NCBI GenBank assembly: GCA_033439265.1
Contig: JAVTVX010000008.1
Location: forward strand, 1,922,001 to 1,986,000
DNA: 64,000 nt
Direction of reading: 5' to 3'
Source of the DNA: Dillenia suffruticosa
Lineage: Eukaryota; Streptophyta; Magnoliopsida; Dilleniales; Dilleniaceae
A program made the position numbers and the translations under genes. Positions 9,982-22,849 of this stretch are shown here, in pieces. Under the pieces are notes generated by a model, which saw only the letters and a list, made by a program, of their open reading frames with translations, did no database searches and was not told where the DNA came from. The stretch's first letter is position 1; each line of letters begins with the position of its first letter.

Positions 9982-12900
9982 TTACTTTGAAGATTGACCC
10001 ACCACTTCATGGCGCAGACTGTTCTTTCTGCTGTATGCATCCTTGGCACCCTGAAAAATCAGGAAAAGAAAATCAATTTTTCTCCAAGGCACCAAATGGG
10101 GTTGGTATTATAAAGTAATAGGAAGAGAAGTTAGTTCCTTTAATTTTGTATAGACAAAAGTGATTTTTTTAATATTTTAAAATGGGCATAATTCACCTGA
10201 AATAATTAGCTGTGTTCACAACTATAGCTATCTAATAAAAGCTACTTTCTGACCTGAACATAAATTTGTATCCAGCCGGGGAACAAGACAATCAAGAATA
10301 GAATTCAAGAGGAACAAGGTTTAAACACACAACATACAGAAGGGAATTAGAAGATCCCTAATAACCAGAAACGAAACTGACACACACCTGAAAGACTGTA
10401 CCAAGTTTTTTCAATCCCTTGGCCCGTTTCTTCAGAATATCTTTTGGAACACTACTGTCTTTTAGAACCTGAAACAGAGATAGGATATCAACAATCATTC
10501 TGTTAGATGCAAATTGAAGTTCTTCCCCCACCTCCCACCCCAAAGAAACAACAAAAAACAGAATAATTAAATAAATAACAAGCATAAGGACTCAACTTCA
10601 ACTCAAGAACACCCTAGCATGCTAGACATGGCGAAAACAAATAACAAAGTAAAAGAGGACGGCACACAAAGAAAAAGCATGAATAAGCTTCAGTTTAGAA
10701 GCCTACATGCATGGGTGGACAGATGAGTGAATTCATGATTAAAGAGAGGCGCAAAGTATGGAGAACAATAATTCTAAAACCCAAAGTCCCAATACACCCA
10801 AAAATTAAAGAGATGACTACTCCAACCCATGGTACAACTTAAGAATTCCAAAGTGGGTGAGGTCTGCAATGCGAGGGGCTTCGGCTCCCCCAGCCCTCAA
10901 GCAGTTAGTACAATGCACGGGGATCTCGTGCAAGGGCACACCCCACCCCACTGCACGAGACCTCACACAATTTGGGAAATAACTTCAAATCACAAATGCT
11001 TAAACTTTGGGTGGCGATATGAATCCTCCAGGCCTTTTGAAAGCCATCTTAGCAATTAAGTTACAAAATAATAACAAATAAACGAATAATTAAAAGAAAA
11101 ATATACATAGATAATAAATATAACTTGGACTCTCACACTCCTGCAATTCAAATTTAATATAATTTGGATGCACATATCAGAGCATGGCCCAGTATTCATA
11201 AGCAAAAATCATCTTCCTCCATGTAAATTTACTTTCTATTTCATTTTTCCTTTCTGGTTTTTGCTTCCCACATTTAATTGCAAAATTATGGCACAAAGAA
11301 GTCAGATGATGCCTACACCCAATCAGAAGAGAATCATGCTAGGAAGTGCTCCCAGGAGTACCAAATCTAATTTATGAAATATTAAGTCCCCTCCCTATCC
11401 ACCCCAATTCCCCCAGATAAAAAAAAAAAAAAAAAAAAAAATCCAACAACAACAACAAAAGAACAAAACAAAACAAAATCTTGCCCAAAGGCATGGCATA
11501 ATTCAGGAGTTATAGGCAACAAGGTGCAATCAGGATGACAAGCAATTAAGGCAGCTTGGTTAACATGGCTAAGGAGGAATGGACCAGGCAGTGCATACCA
11601 ATTGCTAGGGTCTTAGTCTATGCCTTAAAGTCCCAGAGATAGATTAATTTTGGTTTGTACTACTCCCCGGCTCCTCCTCTTCTTCCTTGGTATTAGTCTC
11701 AATATGTTTACCTCTTCCCCCCCCCCCCAAAAAAATGCCAATAAGGTGAAACAGAAGCAAAATATTATGTTTTTGAAGTAGTTATTTCACATATTCAGTA
11801 ACGTGTGGGGGATTGAAGCACACTGCAGATTAAAATTGACAGCTGCACTCCTGTGGGGGCATTTTGTTCAAACAACATACAGTTTCAGGATAAGACATAA
11901 AAATCAACCACGTGTTTTGTTTTTCTGCTAAATGTTCAAATAAATGGAAATACAGATCGTCCATTGGAAAATCTCAAATGAAAATACGACCATACTTCCA
12001 TCAAATGAAATAGTGACCATACTAGCCAATCAACATCAGCCTAACTAATAACTTTATTTGTCATAAACGTGCGTGCACACACAAAAAGACAGATCAACCA
12101 AATTAAATCAAATTCATGAAACAGGTGACAAGGGCTTTCAAAAACTTACAGCTTGGCAGACACGTGATAATGTTGTTTCGATATCAACCACATTGATATG
12201 CCAAAGGGAATTGACCATAGCATTCTTTTTTTCTTCAATGGCTTTCATTATGTTCTCTTCACTGTTTTCTCCTTGGTTCAACTTCTTCAGGTCCATCTGT
12301 ATCTGAATTAAAGACACAGCACCTGCAAAGATATGTGGTCATAATTTTTGTTGGCGGATAAGAACTCAGAAAACATGCACACACTCAAAGCTCAATCAGT
12401 TGACTTGAATGCAAACTACTTTACCTGAAGCGGCCATTACTTGGGACTTAATTTGATGTCCTTTGTCTCGTACCCATTCTGCTAAAAATGGCACTTTCAT
12501 TTTCCTTATGTCCTTTCCAAGCTCTCTTGAAGCTTGCCTTGTGTAAATATAGCCAATTGTATGGAGCATTGCCTCGCCAAAAGCTGCAGATCATAGCATA
12601 GCCAGTCAAATTGAAGTAGCTGACAGAAAGGAAATAAAAAATGCCCCTTGACCTTTAGCGAACACCGCAGAGTTACAAAAGAAAGGAACATTTTAAACAA
12701 TTTCTCTTAGAATACATACTCAAAGAAACTTGAATATTAACACCATGGAATTAAATCCTATTTCTGTCCCCTGATCTGGCAATAATGTGTTCCATGGTCC
12801 AACCAAGTGATACCATATGATGGGACAAAAAGTGAGATGTACCCCATCCACAGGGTTTATCAACAAGTTCTGGTGGATATTATTATATTTGCCAATTGTG

Positions 12901-15830
12901 GAAAAAAAATCACTTAGTGCCTATGTGATTCATTACATGAACTCAAATAGCCCCTCAAACAAGTTTAAAGTTCCAGATTCCAGAAATTATTAAAGTTCCA
13001 GAAATGCCAGGGAAGGAAAGAGGGGCATAATACTAGTATGATACCTATAAAGTTCTATGTTAACATGCTCCATAATTTTTTAACCAAAGGGAAATGTTTA
13101 AATTCTGAAAAGTTATCCATCCCCTCTCCCACCAAAAAAATTTATAAAGCATGCTAGCATAGTACTTTTTATGTAAAACTACAACACTAGTTTTCTCGAT
13201 TATGCGCCTCTATCCTTTCCTCATGTATCAAACACAACCGAAGGGTTAGAACCAATGTGCACTACAACATTTTCAACCATTAAGGCACAAGGTGATTTTT
13301 CGAGTCTACACTTTTTCGCTTTTGATTAAGTACCATGGATAAAGAATAAACAATCCCACCCCCCAAAAAAATAATATATGTTTATATAAATTAAAAATAA
13401 AAACTGAGTTAGCACACAGAAAAAAAAAAGGACTATTTGAGCTGATTTACAGGCATTTTGCAAAGAAAATAGAGGCCATGACTGCATATACAGAGTAGCA
13501 CATACAATCAAAAGACTTCAACAATGGGTTGTGTGAAAGAAGATACAAGCAGGATCATATCACAGATTAGAAAGCCAGAAACTATCTAACATGTTCAAGA
13601 TCAAAACAATGCAATGTCCTCATTAAATTACTAGAATAGCATAGGAAATCTATAACTACACTACAAGAAGCTTGGTGGCAATATTTTGAAAAGATGCTAT
13701 CATGTTTAGCCCTGTACAAAAATAGATTAAAAATAAATAAGCATCTTCTCACCATGCACTGAAGATGGAATCAAAGTTAATCAAAAGTAAATTAAAGAGT
13801 GTCAGTATTAGATTGTACAGATTGTCTTAGATTGTACAAGTCCAACTGTAAATCCTATATGCATCATGTTTACCTTCTTTTCTCTCCAACCCACAAACAC
13901 CAGACAAGGATCGGAAACTCTTGTAACAGGAAATGATGAAACCAAGTACAAAAACTTACCTGCTTCTGAAAGGGCCATTGCTTCTGAGTTTGCCCAATTC
14001 ATGAACTCATCAGTTCTATCTTCAACAAATGGTTGTAGACGATCTTTCAGAAGCATTATGAGCTTTGCTTCCCTTTCATTCTGCAATGCCTGTACGCTTA
14101 CAGAGAGGCACGTGAGTCTATTTGACATAGATTGAACACTTTAACAACTAGAGGAGACCATTTGATAGAATATACCTTCATCTTCTCTTGAATTGTATGT
14201 CTGCGTGCTTCAGGAGGAGTCTGGGGGTCTTCTTCTAGCTCAACAACTGCCAAAGAAGCCAACGCAAGTTGCCCAATGTAATCCTCAAAGATCTCACTCC
14301 CAAAAAGCATTCCAAATACAGCTGCTGGGTCAACCATTGCATCCCTGACAAAGAATAGTTATCAACAGAGAGCACAATACTCATGACTACAAGGCATTAT
14401 CCTAATTTTCCAAAACTTTACGTGAAATCACATTACAAGAAAGTAATGTCCTTCTCAAAAATCTAAATTTAATTTTAAAAAAAAACATACTCTGTGATTC
14501 CTGATTTTCCATGCTTATCATATGCTTCACGCTTTTCAGGATCACTCAAAACCTGATAAGCCTCACCAAGTACCTTTACACATGAAAAACAACAATGGTA
14601 TCCATAAATGTGTTAATGCCGTTACAAAATTAGTAATTTCATCATGTTGGTGCAAATTGAAAAATATATAAATTCAAATGGCACCAAGGCAAATCCTCAT
14701 GTATCTTCTTGCATTCCACAGACCACCCATGAAAATTCCATAATTCCAAGAAAATAACAGGTTGGGCATCGGCCTTTCAAGAACTCTACATTTACTAAAT
14801 CCTGACGGCCTCGGCCTCTTCAGATCAGAATAAGTCTTATGATAACATGGACAACTTGATAGTATGATGATAAATAAGCTACACATTTCCATCAGGCAAG
14901 ATTAATTTAACAAATTGTATTGATTATAGAGACCAAGTCCAAGAACCTCACCTGAAAATTCTTTGCAGCTTGCGGGTCCCCAGGATTTTTATCGGGGTGG
15001 ACTGCTCTTGCCTAAAATGATATATACAAAAGCATTTGATGTATCAGAAGATCATTATCAAATTTTCATTCCATCCATTTGCTAGGAGAGATTTACAAAG
15101 ATGAAGAACCCAATGAATTAAACTTTTGCTTCCCGAACACCACATGGAATGACCATGTTTGTGATGTTGAACACACACACACACACGCACACAAAAAGTC
15201 ATACACATATAAGTTGCTAAGAAGCCTTCAATCTTCACATTCTGAAAAATGTAATCTAGCACCCACTTACTGAACTCGCACTATTCAGAAATTACTCTCT
15301 AAATGCACACCATAAAGTTTCATGAATCATAACAAAGATACCCAAATGACTGAAGTGAACTTTTGCAAGTGGGTAAATTCACCATTCAACTATCAATTGA
15401 TTTTTTTTTTCCTTTTTTTTTGCATTTCTGTTGATACCCAAATAATTGAAATGAACTTCTGCTGGTGTGTAACTTCACCATTTAACCATCATTTTTTTTT
15501 TTGCAGTTGTGCAAGTCAATGATCTTATGGAAATCAAAGAGAATTCAAACCAAAATCCCAAATTCGTAAATAAATGCATGCAAATGGCATCAATAACAGA
15601 AAAATGAGTTTCCCCTTTTCGGGCAATACCCTGAAAAATTATCTCCAAATTGTAAATTTTTCGGGGCTTGTAATATAATCATCAACTGGGTTTTTTTTTT
15701 TTTTTCGAGAGAGAGAGAGAAAGAGACCGAGAGAGAAGGAGACCTTGAGGTAATAAGCTTTCTTGATCTCAGCAGCAGATGCATCGGCACTGATGCCTAA
15801 GATGTCATAATATTCAGTATCCTTCACCAT
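9982..15830 (-). CDS. DnaJ (J-domain + DnaJ-X) co-chaperone, DnaJ 10-like
   Basis: Nine coding exons: 15830-15744, 15011-14952, 14573-14491, 14344-14176, 14089-13960, 12583-12425, 12322-12150, 10468-10388 and 10050-9982. All junctions keep frame, giving 336 residues. The J-domain opens [14 protein letters not shown] and has the Hsp70-stimulating HPD motif at residues 34-36, followed by [23 protein letters not shown] DnaJ-X domain follows, starting about residue 80 ([20 protein letters not shown]) and reaching [13 protein letters not shown] near residue 314. There is no Gly/Phe or zinc-finger region, no signal peptide and no membrane segment, so this is a J-domain-only class protein, probably cytosolic. 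Such proteins stimulate Hsp70 ATPase; client unknown. It resembles Arabidopsis chaperone DnaJ 10-type proteins (from memory). Intron 7 (12149-10469) is longest. Confidence 0.95.
10924..10960. repeat. GC-rich 9-bp inverted repeat in DnaJ intron 7
   Basis: TCTCGTGCA at 10924-10932 and TGCACGAGA at 10952-10960 are exact reverse complements separated by a 19-base C/A-rich loop. The surrounding patch (about 10855-10970) is far richer in G+C than the rest of the intron. It could be a small transposon remnant or simply a hairpin; no terminal structure was found. Confidence 0.5.
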
Positions 15831-16022
15831 TTTCTGTCAGATCCCACAAACCCTAAAAAATTTTTACTCCAATCAAAACCGCGAAAACTCAGATGAGAAA
15901 ATTTAATCCCAACTCTATTAGGGTTCTCTCTAAACACAGACAGAGAACGATATTGAATGGAAGAGAGCATTTAAGAGCCGAGAGTTTCCGGTTTTCCGTC
16001 ATCAAACAATATTTCTTTTTCT

Positions 16023-16029
16023 CTTTATA
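16023..16029 (-). promoter_or_regulatory. Candidate TATA box of the DnaJ gene
   Basis: The minus strand reads CTTATAAAGAG, about 195 nt upstream of the DnaJ start codon. The leader between is CT-rich on its sense strand. Motif and spacing only. Confidence 0.45.
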
Positions 16030-17584
16030 AGTAGGATTTAATGCACATTTGTAGGTTTTTTTTCGACTTTTCTTCTCCTTATAAAAGAAATACTACTAAA
16101 CGAGATTTTTTCAAATCTTTTACATTTTTTAATGAAAAAAATTTTAAAAAGAATTTTTAAGTAAAAGATTTTTAAATCAGCTTTTACTTCTTTTTTTAAT
16201 ATTTCAATTTTTTAAAAATTTATATCTTTTTATTTTATTTATATTCTCAAATAATTTTTTTATTCTATTAATATTCGTATTTAAATGATACAAAATTTAA
16301 AATATATTCATTAATTTTTAATTTTTAATTTTATTTCTACAATAAAAAAATAAAAAAATTAACTATTTTATTTTAAAAATAAAAAAAACCAAACGACTTT
16401 TAATTTTTTTTAAGTAATTAAATTTTTATTTCTTCTTAAAAGAAGAAGATAAGCTGAAAAAACTCTATCAAGACAGTTAGATGCTTATCGAAACCTTTTT
16501 TGTTTTTGAAAAAAAATTAGAAATATGAAGAATCAAGAAGTTATTTCTTCGGCGCAAGAGCACTCTTTCGAGAATAGAGAAATGAGTAACGTATAAGAAT
16601 CCATATAAATTAAACCAATATATTATATATTTATTTATTTATTATTTTTCATTATTTTTATTATTATATATTTTTTTCTTTTATTTATTTATTTTTATCT
16701 CTATATTTATCTCTCAAATAATTGATCACAATTATTAAAATTAAGTCTCATAATGTTATTGTTTTTGTCCTGTCAATGAAAAATATTAATAAAATAATCA
16801 TATAAATTTATTAAAGACACGACTCTTTTGCATTGATCTCCTTTTATATATCAAAAATAAAATAAAATTTTAACAAAATCTATCTTTCTATAATAATAGA
16901 AATTTTAATCGGTATTTACCGATTACTCACAAATTCAAAATGGAACAAATTCTAAATGATATGAAAAAAAGATATTTTATGAGAATAAAAAAAATAAAAA
17001 AAAATATAAGTATATATAATAAGAATTTAAAATAATTGGTAACATTTTACACGATAAGTAATGGATGATAAGAGAACTATATATATATATATTTTGGTCT
17101 CTTGGAATTGGTCCACCGTCAAGTATTCGAAATTTTATTTCGATTAATTTCGGTTGAATTACTGTCAGATTCCAATTGGAAGAGAGCTCTCTCAATATCA
17201 TTTTGCCATTATTAAAATTTGAATCTCGATTTTTAATGTAGGGTGTTAGTACGTTTCTCACTAAACTAATGAAGCATTGGTTATAAGAGAACCGTATGCT
17301 TTTACTTGATTTATCATTCGCAAATCCCATGCACAATGTCCAATGAAGCACGGAAGAAGTTAAAAATAAACCTCTACAAGATATGCAGGCCTTCCATGCC
17401 CCGTCACGTTCGATTAAGTGTATCGGTATTTTTTAAATAAAGTATCGAATTTAAATTTTATATATAATAAAAATAAGTATTAAAATAATTTAATTCCTTT
17501 AATAATTTAATTTGATTTGAATTGAATCGAATCAGGAGTAGTTATCTCATATCATTGATTTATAAAATAAATAAATATATATAG
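16030..17584. other. Very AT-rich spacer
   Basis: No gene recognised. The stretch is dominated by A/T homopolymers and ATTT-type simple sequence. About 17095-17300 contains a degenerate minus-strand copy of the SINE-like repeat (GGTCCACCGTCAAGTATTCG..., TCCAATTGGAAGAG...). Confidence 0.5.
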
Positions 17585-17790
17585 ATCAATACTTATCGGT
17601 ATAGGTGAGATGTATATTTTCGTCACTTAATCAGATTGAGAGTTCGACTCTTTTTGGGTGTGGAAAAACAATATTAGGAGACCCGTCTTCACAAAGTGGA
17701 CTCTACAGTGATCGATCCAGATTAGTCAGAACGAAACTCCGAATACTAGGCGGTAGTCAAGTCATGGTATCAATATATATATACATATAT
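17585..17790 (+). repeat. SINE-like dispersed repeat copy
   Basis: This is the plus-orientation counterpart of 7040-7255. It starts with ATCGGTATAGGTGAGATG, has GAGTTCGACTC at about 17639 (B-box-like) and ends near GGCGGTAGTCAAGTCATGGTA. The A-box-like and B-box-like blocks are about 35 nt apart, as in RNA polymerase III promoters of tRNA-derived SINEs. Confidence 0.6.
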
Positions 17791-17831
17791 AGGTCCACCG
17801 AATTCTGGCCCAAGCATAAATCTATAGAAGT

Positions 17832-17993
17832 TGGGCCTAATGCAGCCCAAGGCCCATTTCAGCATCAATCTACAGAAGTTTGACGTCGGGGTCAAAAAGG
17901 TCATTTAACTCAATAATTATCAGAAAACTTTTTCCTCTACCACGTCAGTCCCCAACGGTTCAGTCAAGTCAATCAACGTTCGTTCTATAAAAA
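17832..17993 (+). promoter_or_regulatory. Promoter-like region with site II (GGCCCA) motifs and TATA box
   Basis: TGGGCC at 17832-17837, then GCCCA and GGCCCA at 17851-17856, form a cluster like the TCP-bound site II elements common in promoters of plant organelle, ribosomal and other housekeeping genes. A TATAAAAA follows at 17986-17993, and a CT-rich leader-like stretch from about 18000. This is probably the promoter of the PPR gene whose decayed body follows. Confidence 0.5.
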
Positions 17994-18519
17994 CGTCCGC
18001 TCCCCTCTCTGCTCTTCAACTCTTCCATCAACTCTTCATTTCGTATCCTCACCCCCTCTCTTTCCTTCTCCCTCTCCTCTCTTTTATTCTCTTCTAATAG
18101 TTTCTCGGTTGCTCACACAATTTCTAGCCTTCGACGACCAATCTTGTCAAGCGTTCAAAGAAATGCAAGAAATGTGAATTCACGATCCAGTCCCTGAATC
18201 GGTGAATACCGATTTAGTTCTTGTTATTTTCTCCGTCGCCGCATTCTGCCCATGCATTTTTCCGCATGGACTATGATTTCAAGCGAGAGAAAAACTCGTC
18301 TCAGGCGATTCTCAATTTTAGATTTTTCAGTGATTTTCTTGAAATTTTGTTTTTTAAACAATTAAATGAAGATTCTTTGTCATTTTGAAATCGACTCAGA
18401 GTTATTGTTGCGTAAAGTGATTCTGAACTTGGGGTTTCTGAATTTAGAGTTTTGTGGGCTTTGAAAATTGGGAATCTTGTTGTTGCTATGATCATTCTTA
18501 GATTATTCTCCGATTAATC

Positions 18520-19040
18520 TAAGTAATCTTAAATAATTCTAAGACAAAAAATGCATGTAAAAGGGTAGAAAAAATAAAACTTAGGGGAAGAAAACAAGCC
18601 CAATTTATAGTGATTCGAACTTATGCTTACATCCACTCTTCCAGATCAGCAAGCGGGTCCAACAATATTTAGTTTCCACTATATACAGAGTTACAAATAT
18701 AAGTACAATCTTTCTTTCTTGACAAGCTGCGCACTCCCTTCTTGAAATGGCTTAGTCCAACAAGACAATGGTTTTAACTCTCACCCAATTAACCTATCTA
18801 CTTACAAAAGTGTTCCTCACACTCTTTCCAAGTTTGAAGCTTTACAGTACAAACAAATACAAAACAATGTCATAGAAACTTAAGCAGACAGATTCACGGG
18901 CTGTTCAAGTAGCCAACTTCTGGATCTAATATCTTACTCCCAAGATATCGAAATTACTCTGTAAAAAATGTTGAATATTCTCTTTATATTGCACTTTAAA
19001 TCCCAAGAAATGTGCTTACAAAACCGGTCACCAACGTGGA
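18520..19040. mobile_element. Probable LTR-retrotransposon fragment
   Basis: The stretch contains CCCAATTTATAGTGATTCG, then TTACATCCACTCTTCC and several internal direct A/C-rich blocks, a combination I associate with LTRs of plant Ty1/copia elements. It interrupts the region between the PPR promoter and the remaining PPR exons. Boundaries are approximate and no target-site duplication was identified. Confidence 0.35.
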
Positions 19041-19875
19041 GATTTAAGGTTGCAAAATTGGCTTCCCAGCAACTTTTATTGCTGTAAAATCTGGTTAACT
19101 TCTTAATTTTGTGTTTGATTTTCTTTATCTTATTCTTTGATTTTCACCTTTGTAAATGTTTGAATTTAAATATCAACAATCCCCTTAAAATGTGGAAGAT
19201 TCAAATTTCAAAATACTTAACTGATGGAGAAACTATACTCAAACAAACAACCCCTAAAAACCTGTTGTCCTCTTCAAAAATAAACTTCAGAACTCTGAAC
19301 TTCCTTTTTTACCTTTAGTAAAATATTGCATTTAATCGTTCCAAGAGATTTGAATTTGAATCACCCAGTTGGACAAGTTTAAGGATTAAATACAGCTTAT
19401 ATTCTGTACTTAATATGCTGAGTTAGGTTTTCGACTAAGATAAATTCGCATGCTTACTAGATTTTGCAGTTTCTAGAAACTGATTCTATAGAAGTATGAT
19501 GCTTCTACGCTAATAACTTCTATGCAGCTGTTGTTTTGTGAAAATGTTTATAGAATCTTAACTTTAAAACTTGCACACTTAGTAAATTGATTAGTAACAC
19601 ATGTAGAGATTTGTTATCATCAAAATATTAGCATTCGACAACAATTTCTTTAACATTTGTTTTTGTTGTTATGCATTGATTCGGATATTTGCATTTTTGT
19701 TGTTGAATTTGTGTTTTTTTGGACATTTGAATGATGATTAGGTTATCATTTTGTGTCTTTGTTACGTGTTTTTATTTTTAATTTAGAGTTTCTAGATTTG
19801 AATTGATTGATGATTGTGCCTTTTTTGTTTTATTACTTGTTACTCTTTTGTTTCAACCAAGGAAAAAAAAACACG

Positions 19876-22679
19876 CAATGGGGAGAAAAGCCCAAATGTG
19901 AATTATCTATTCCCTAGATAATAGGTGCTTCAACAGTTGAATCACATGAGGAAGGAAACAAAACAAAAATCAAGTGTCCCATTCTGGAGGTTCTGGATAT
20001 GTTAGGAGTGAAACGGGTTTGGAAGAGAGCATGTTGTTGATCGAGGAACTGGGAGGATGTGAACATGCTTCTGGGAGCATCAAGGCCCCAGTGCAACTCA
20101 AGAAACTGCTTCTAAACATGAGCAGGAACTTGGAAACTTACCACAAGAGCAGCCTACTTTGGTTTTTAACATTTCTGATAAATTTTCACATTTGGAAGGA
20201 TCAGTGGTTGTGGGAACATCCCTGCCTTCTTATGTTCCCTTCAGTTCAGAGACTCTTGGCTCAGTAAATTTTGAAGCAGGCAAGGGTGAAGTTGAACTTG
20301 AAAGTCATCACAGTGAATTAGAGCTGCCTAACTTGAAGGTAGAAAATGATTTTTCTGTTTATGCAGCTCCAAATGATCCATCTCCAGATGCGGGTGAAGA
20401 TAACACTGTGAACTATAAACGTAATGCTAGCATGCTTGTCCGATCTATGGCAAGATTCTACAAGAGTCCAACAGAGAAGGGCTATACACTTTTATTAGAC
20501 AAAGCAATCTGCAATGCAGTCCACTTAAAATGGCAACACGACAAAGAGTTCAGCTTCTAAGGCTTTGATTTTCGATGCAAACACCATCACTTCATTGAGG
20601 AAATATACTACAGTAAATGCTGTAGAACTTTTGCAAAGAGTTTTCGTCATTCTTCGGGTTAGGCTATTCCCTATTCTCATAATATTCCCACAAAGACATA
20701 GTCACATGCACATTGTCATTTATTTAAATATATGTTGTTATCGATTGGCTATGACTTTATGTAAAATATAGTAATCAATTTGGAGGTTGCTGGAGAACAA
20801 AGTCCTCTAGCTTGTCATAAAGAAGGATCTGCTCCCAGAAGGCAAGAATCAGGAGATGGCAGAAATAAGCAAAGAGAGTGATCGTAGAATGGAGCCTCAG
20901 GACTGGCATTGGACTTCTCTGGGATTCCCTTTACCAAATGGGATGCATGTCAGGAGCAAAAATCTTCCTTCAGACTTCCTTAGTGCTTACAATTGTTTGC
21001 TGAAATCTGCGAGGTAATTATTCTTCCATCTTAATCTTGCAGTATTGTTTTTTTCACCTGATATCAATAATTTACTAAATAAAAAGAATATAACAATGAT
21101 GTGACGCAAACATACTGGGATCTTTTTTCTCTTAAATTATATTTTCTTTTTTAGGAGCCGACAAGTGATGAAGTTTTATTGTCATGCTTTTTTGTGCTTT
21201 TAAACCTCTTAATTTTCTTGGGCTTGTTGTCTATTTATTCATGAATTTTTCAGGCCAAATGATTCATCGAATTGCCTGAAGAATTAGATAGAATGAGTTT
21301 GTTCCACATGAATAGGGTATGGCTTTCATTTGCTTAGCTGTTTTTAAATACATGTTATTTTAATGGAGTGTATTATGTTGGACTAAACAAATGTTCCATT
21401 GTCTCAGGTTTATCATGCAAGATATTATTATTATTATTATTATTATTTAAATCTGCATAACTCAAAAGGCCATCAAAGATGCACTTCGCATTTGCCAACT
21501 AATACCAAATCCAACCCTTAGTACATTCAATATGCTTATGTCTGTCTGTGCACATTCACAAGATTATGAGTTTGTTGGACATGAATAGGGTATGGCTTTC
21601 ATTTGCTTAGCTGTTATTAAATACATGTTATTTTAATGGAGTGTATTATGTTGGACTAAACAAATGTTCCATTGTCTCAGGTTTATCATGCAAGATATTA
21701 TTATTATTATTTAAATCTGCATAACTCAAAAGGCCATCAAACATGCACTTCGCATTTGCCAGCTAATACCAAATCCAACTCTTAGCACATTCAATATGCT
21801 TATGTCTGTCTGTGCACATTCACAAGATTCAGAGGGTAAATTCCTTTTGCATTTTTTTTTTTTGCAATTGCACTCTGACGAATTTCAAGGCTTTCCAAGT
21901 TGCACGACTTGCTCAGGAGGCAGGACTAAAGGCTGATTGTAAACTATATACTACTTTAATATCCACTTGTGCCCGGAGTGTAAAAGTGGATGCAATGTTG
22001 AAGCATGGTGATTTTCTTGAAGTTTTTATTTTCTTATACTATACGTGATGGAGTCTTTTCCTCTCTTGATTTCATTGTATCATAGCAGTTTGTTGTACAA
22101 AGTTTAAGGAGTCAATTTGACTATCATAGTTGTTATTCGGGAGAAAATATAAAATAGAAAGTGTTGTTATGTTGCTTGCAACTTTGAATATGATGCGAAC
22201 AATCAACTATAGTTAATCAAATTACTTCTACTTATGAATCCTATATTAATTGGGTTTAATGTGTTGTTCTGTCTATATGTTTTTCATGAAATATTAAATG
22301 CTAAAGTGGAACCTAATGTTCATACATATGGTGTGCTTATTGATGGTTGTACAAGAGCTGGGCAGGTTGCTAAGGCATTTGGCTCTTATGCAATAATGAG
22401 GCCCACGATATGAATCTTATATCATCATGCTTTGGACTTCTCGATGCTTTTCTTAGTTATCTCGTTCTGGAATATGCTTTCACGTTCATCAGGTGTTGCA
22501 TGCAGTAGAAGGTGAAGCCAGACCGAGTTGTATTCAATGCTCTTGTCACTGCTTGTGGCCAGTCAGGAGCAGTTGATTGTGCTTTCGATGTATTGGCAGA
22601 GATGAGGGCTGAGACTCAGATTATATACCGCATCACTGTTTGTGCTCTAATAAGTGCATGCTCAAATACTTGTCAGGTG
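19876..22679 (+). pseudogene. MRL1: Degenerate MRL1-like pentatricopeptide repeat gene
   Basis: Successive fragments match the chloroplast PPR protein MRL1 (maturation/stability of rbcL mRNA) in the correct order but with stops, frameshifts and lost exons. They are an acidic linker at about 20159-20560, FPLPNGMHVRSKNLPSDFLS around 20920-21000, ELPEELDRMSLFHMN near 21262-21310, KAIKDALRICQLIPNPTLST around 21466-21530, AGLKADCKLYTTLISTCAR around 21921-21975, VEPNVHTYGVLIDGC around 22311-22357 and KPDRVVFNALVTACGQSGAV around 22514-22575. Breaks include an in-frame TGA after GRNKQRE (about 20880). Intron borders (GTAAT, GTGAGG) are still visible, so this is a decayed genomic copy, not a processed one. 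A functional MRL1 presumably exists elsewhere. Exact left limit is uncertain. Confidence 0.8.
21293..21829 (+). repeat. Tandem duplication of an MRL1 exon plus intron (273 + 264 bp)
   Basis: Copy A (21293-21565) and copy B (21566-21829) both begin ATGAGTTTGTT.GACATGAAT-type sequence and end ...GTGCACATTCACAAGATT. Apart from a handful of substitutions they differ by a 9-bp contraction of a (TTA)n tract (21426-21446 against the shorter one near 21700). The duplicated unit encodes the AIK.ALRICQLIPNPTLST segment. Confidence 0.9.
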
Positions 22680-22849
22680 AGGGTTTGTCCATGGTTTTGT
22701 CAAGTTCATGTGCATTATTTTATTTATTTCTTTCTTTCTAATTCTCTATTTTCATCTCATGTTTGCTTTATTGTTGGGGAGAAAGTAGCCATAAAGTATA
22801 TAATTTAGTTGTTGGACCAGATACAAACATATATACTCATCTGCTATCA

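Noticed and set aside
9674-10118. Open frames on both strands around the end of the DnaJ gene
   Set aside because: They overlap the last DnaJ exon and its 3' region in other frames and lack recognisable domains.
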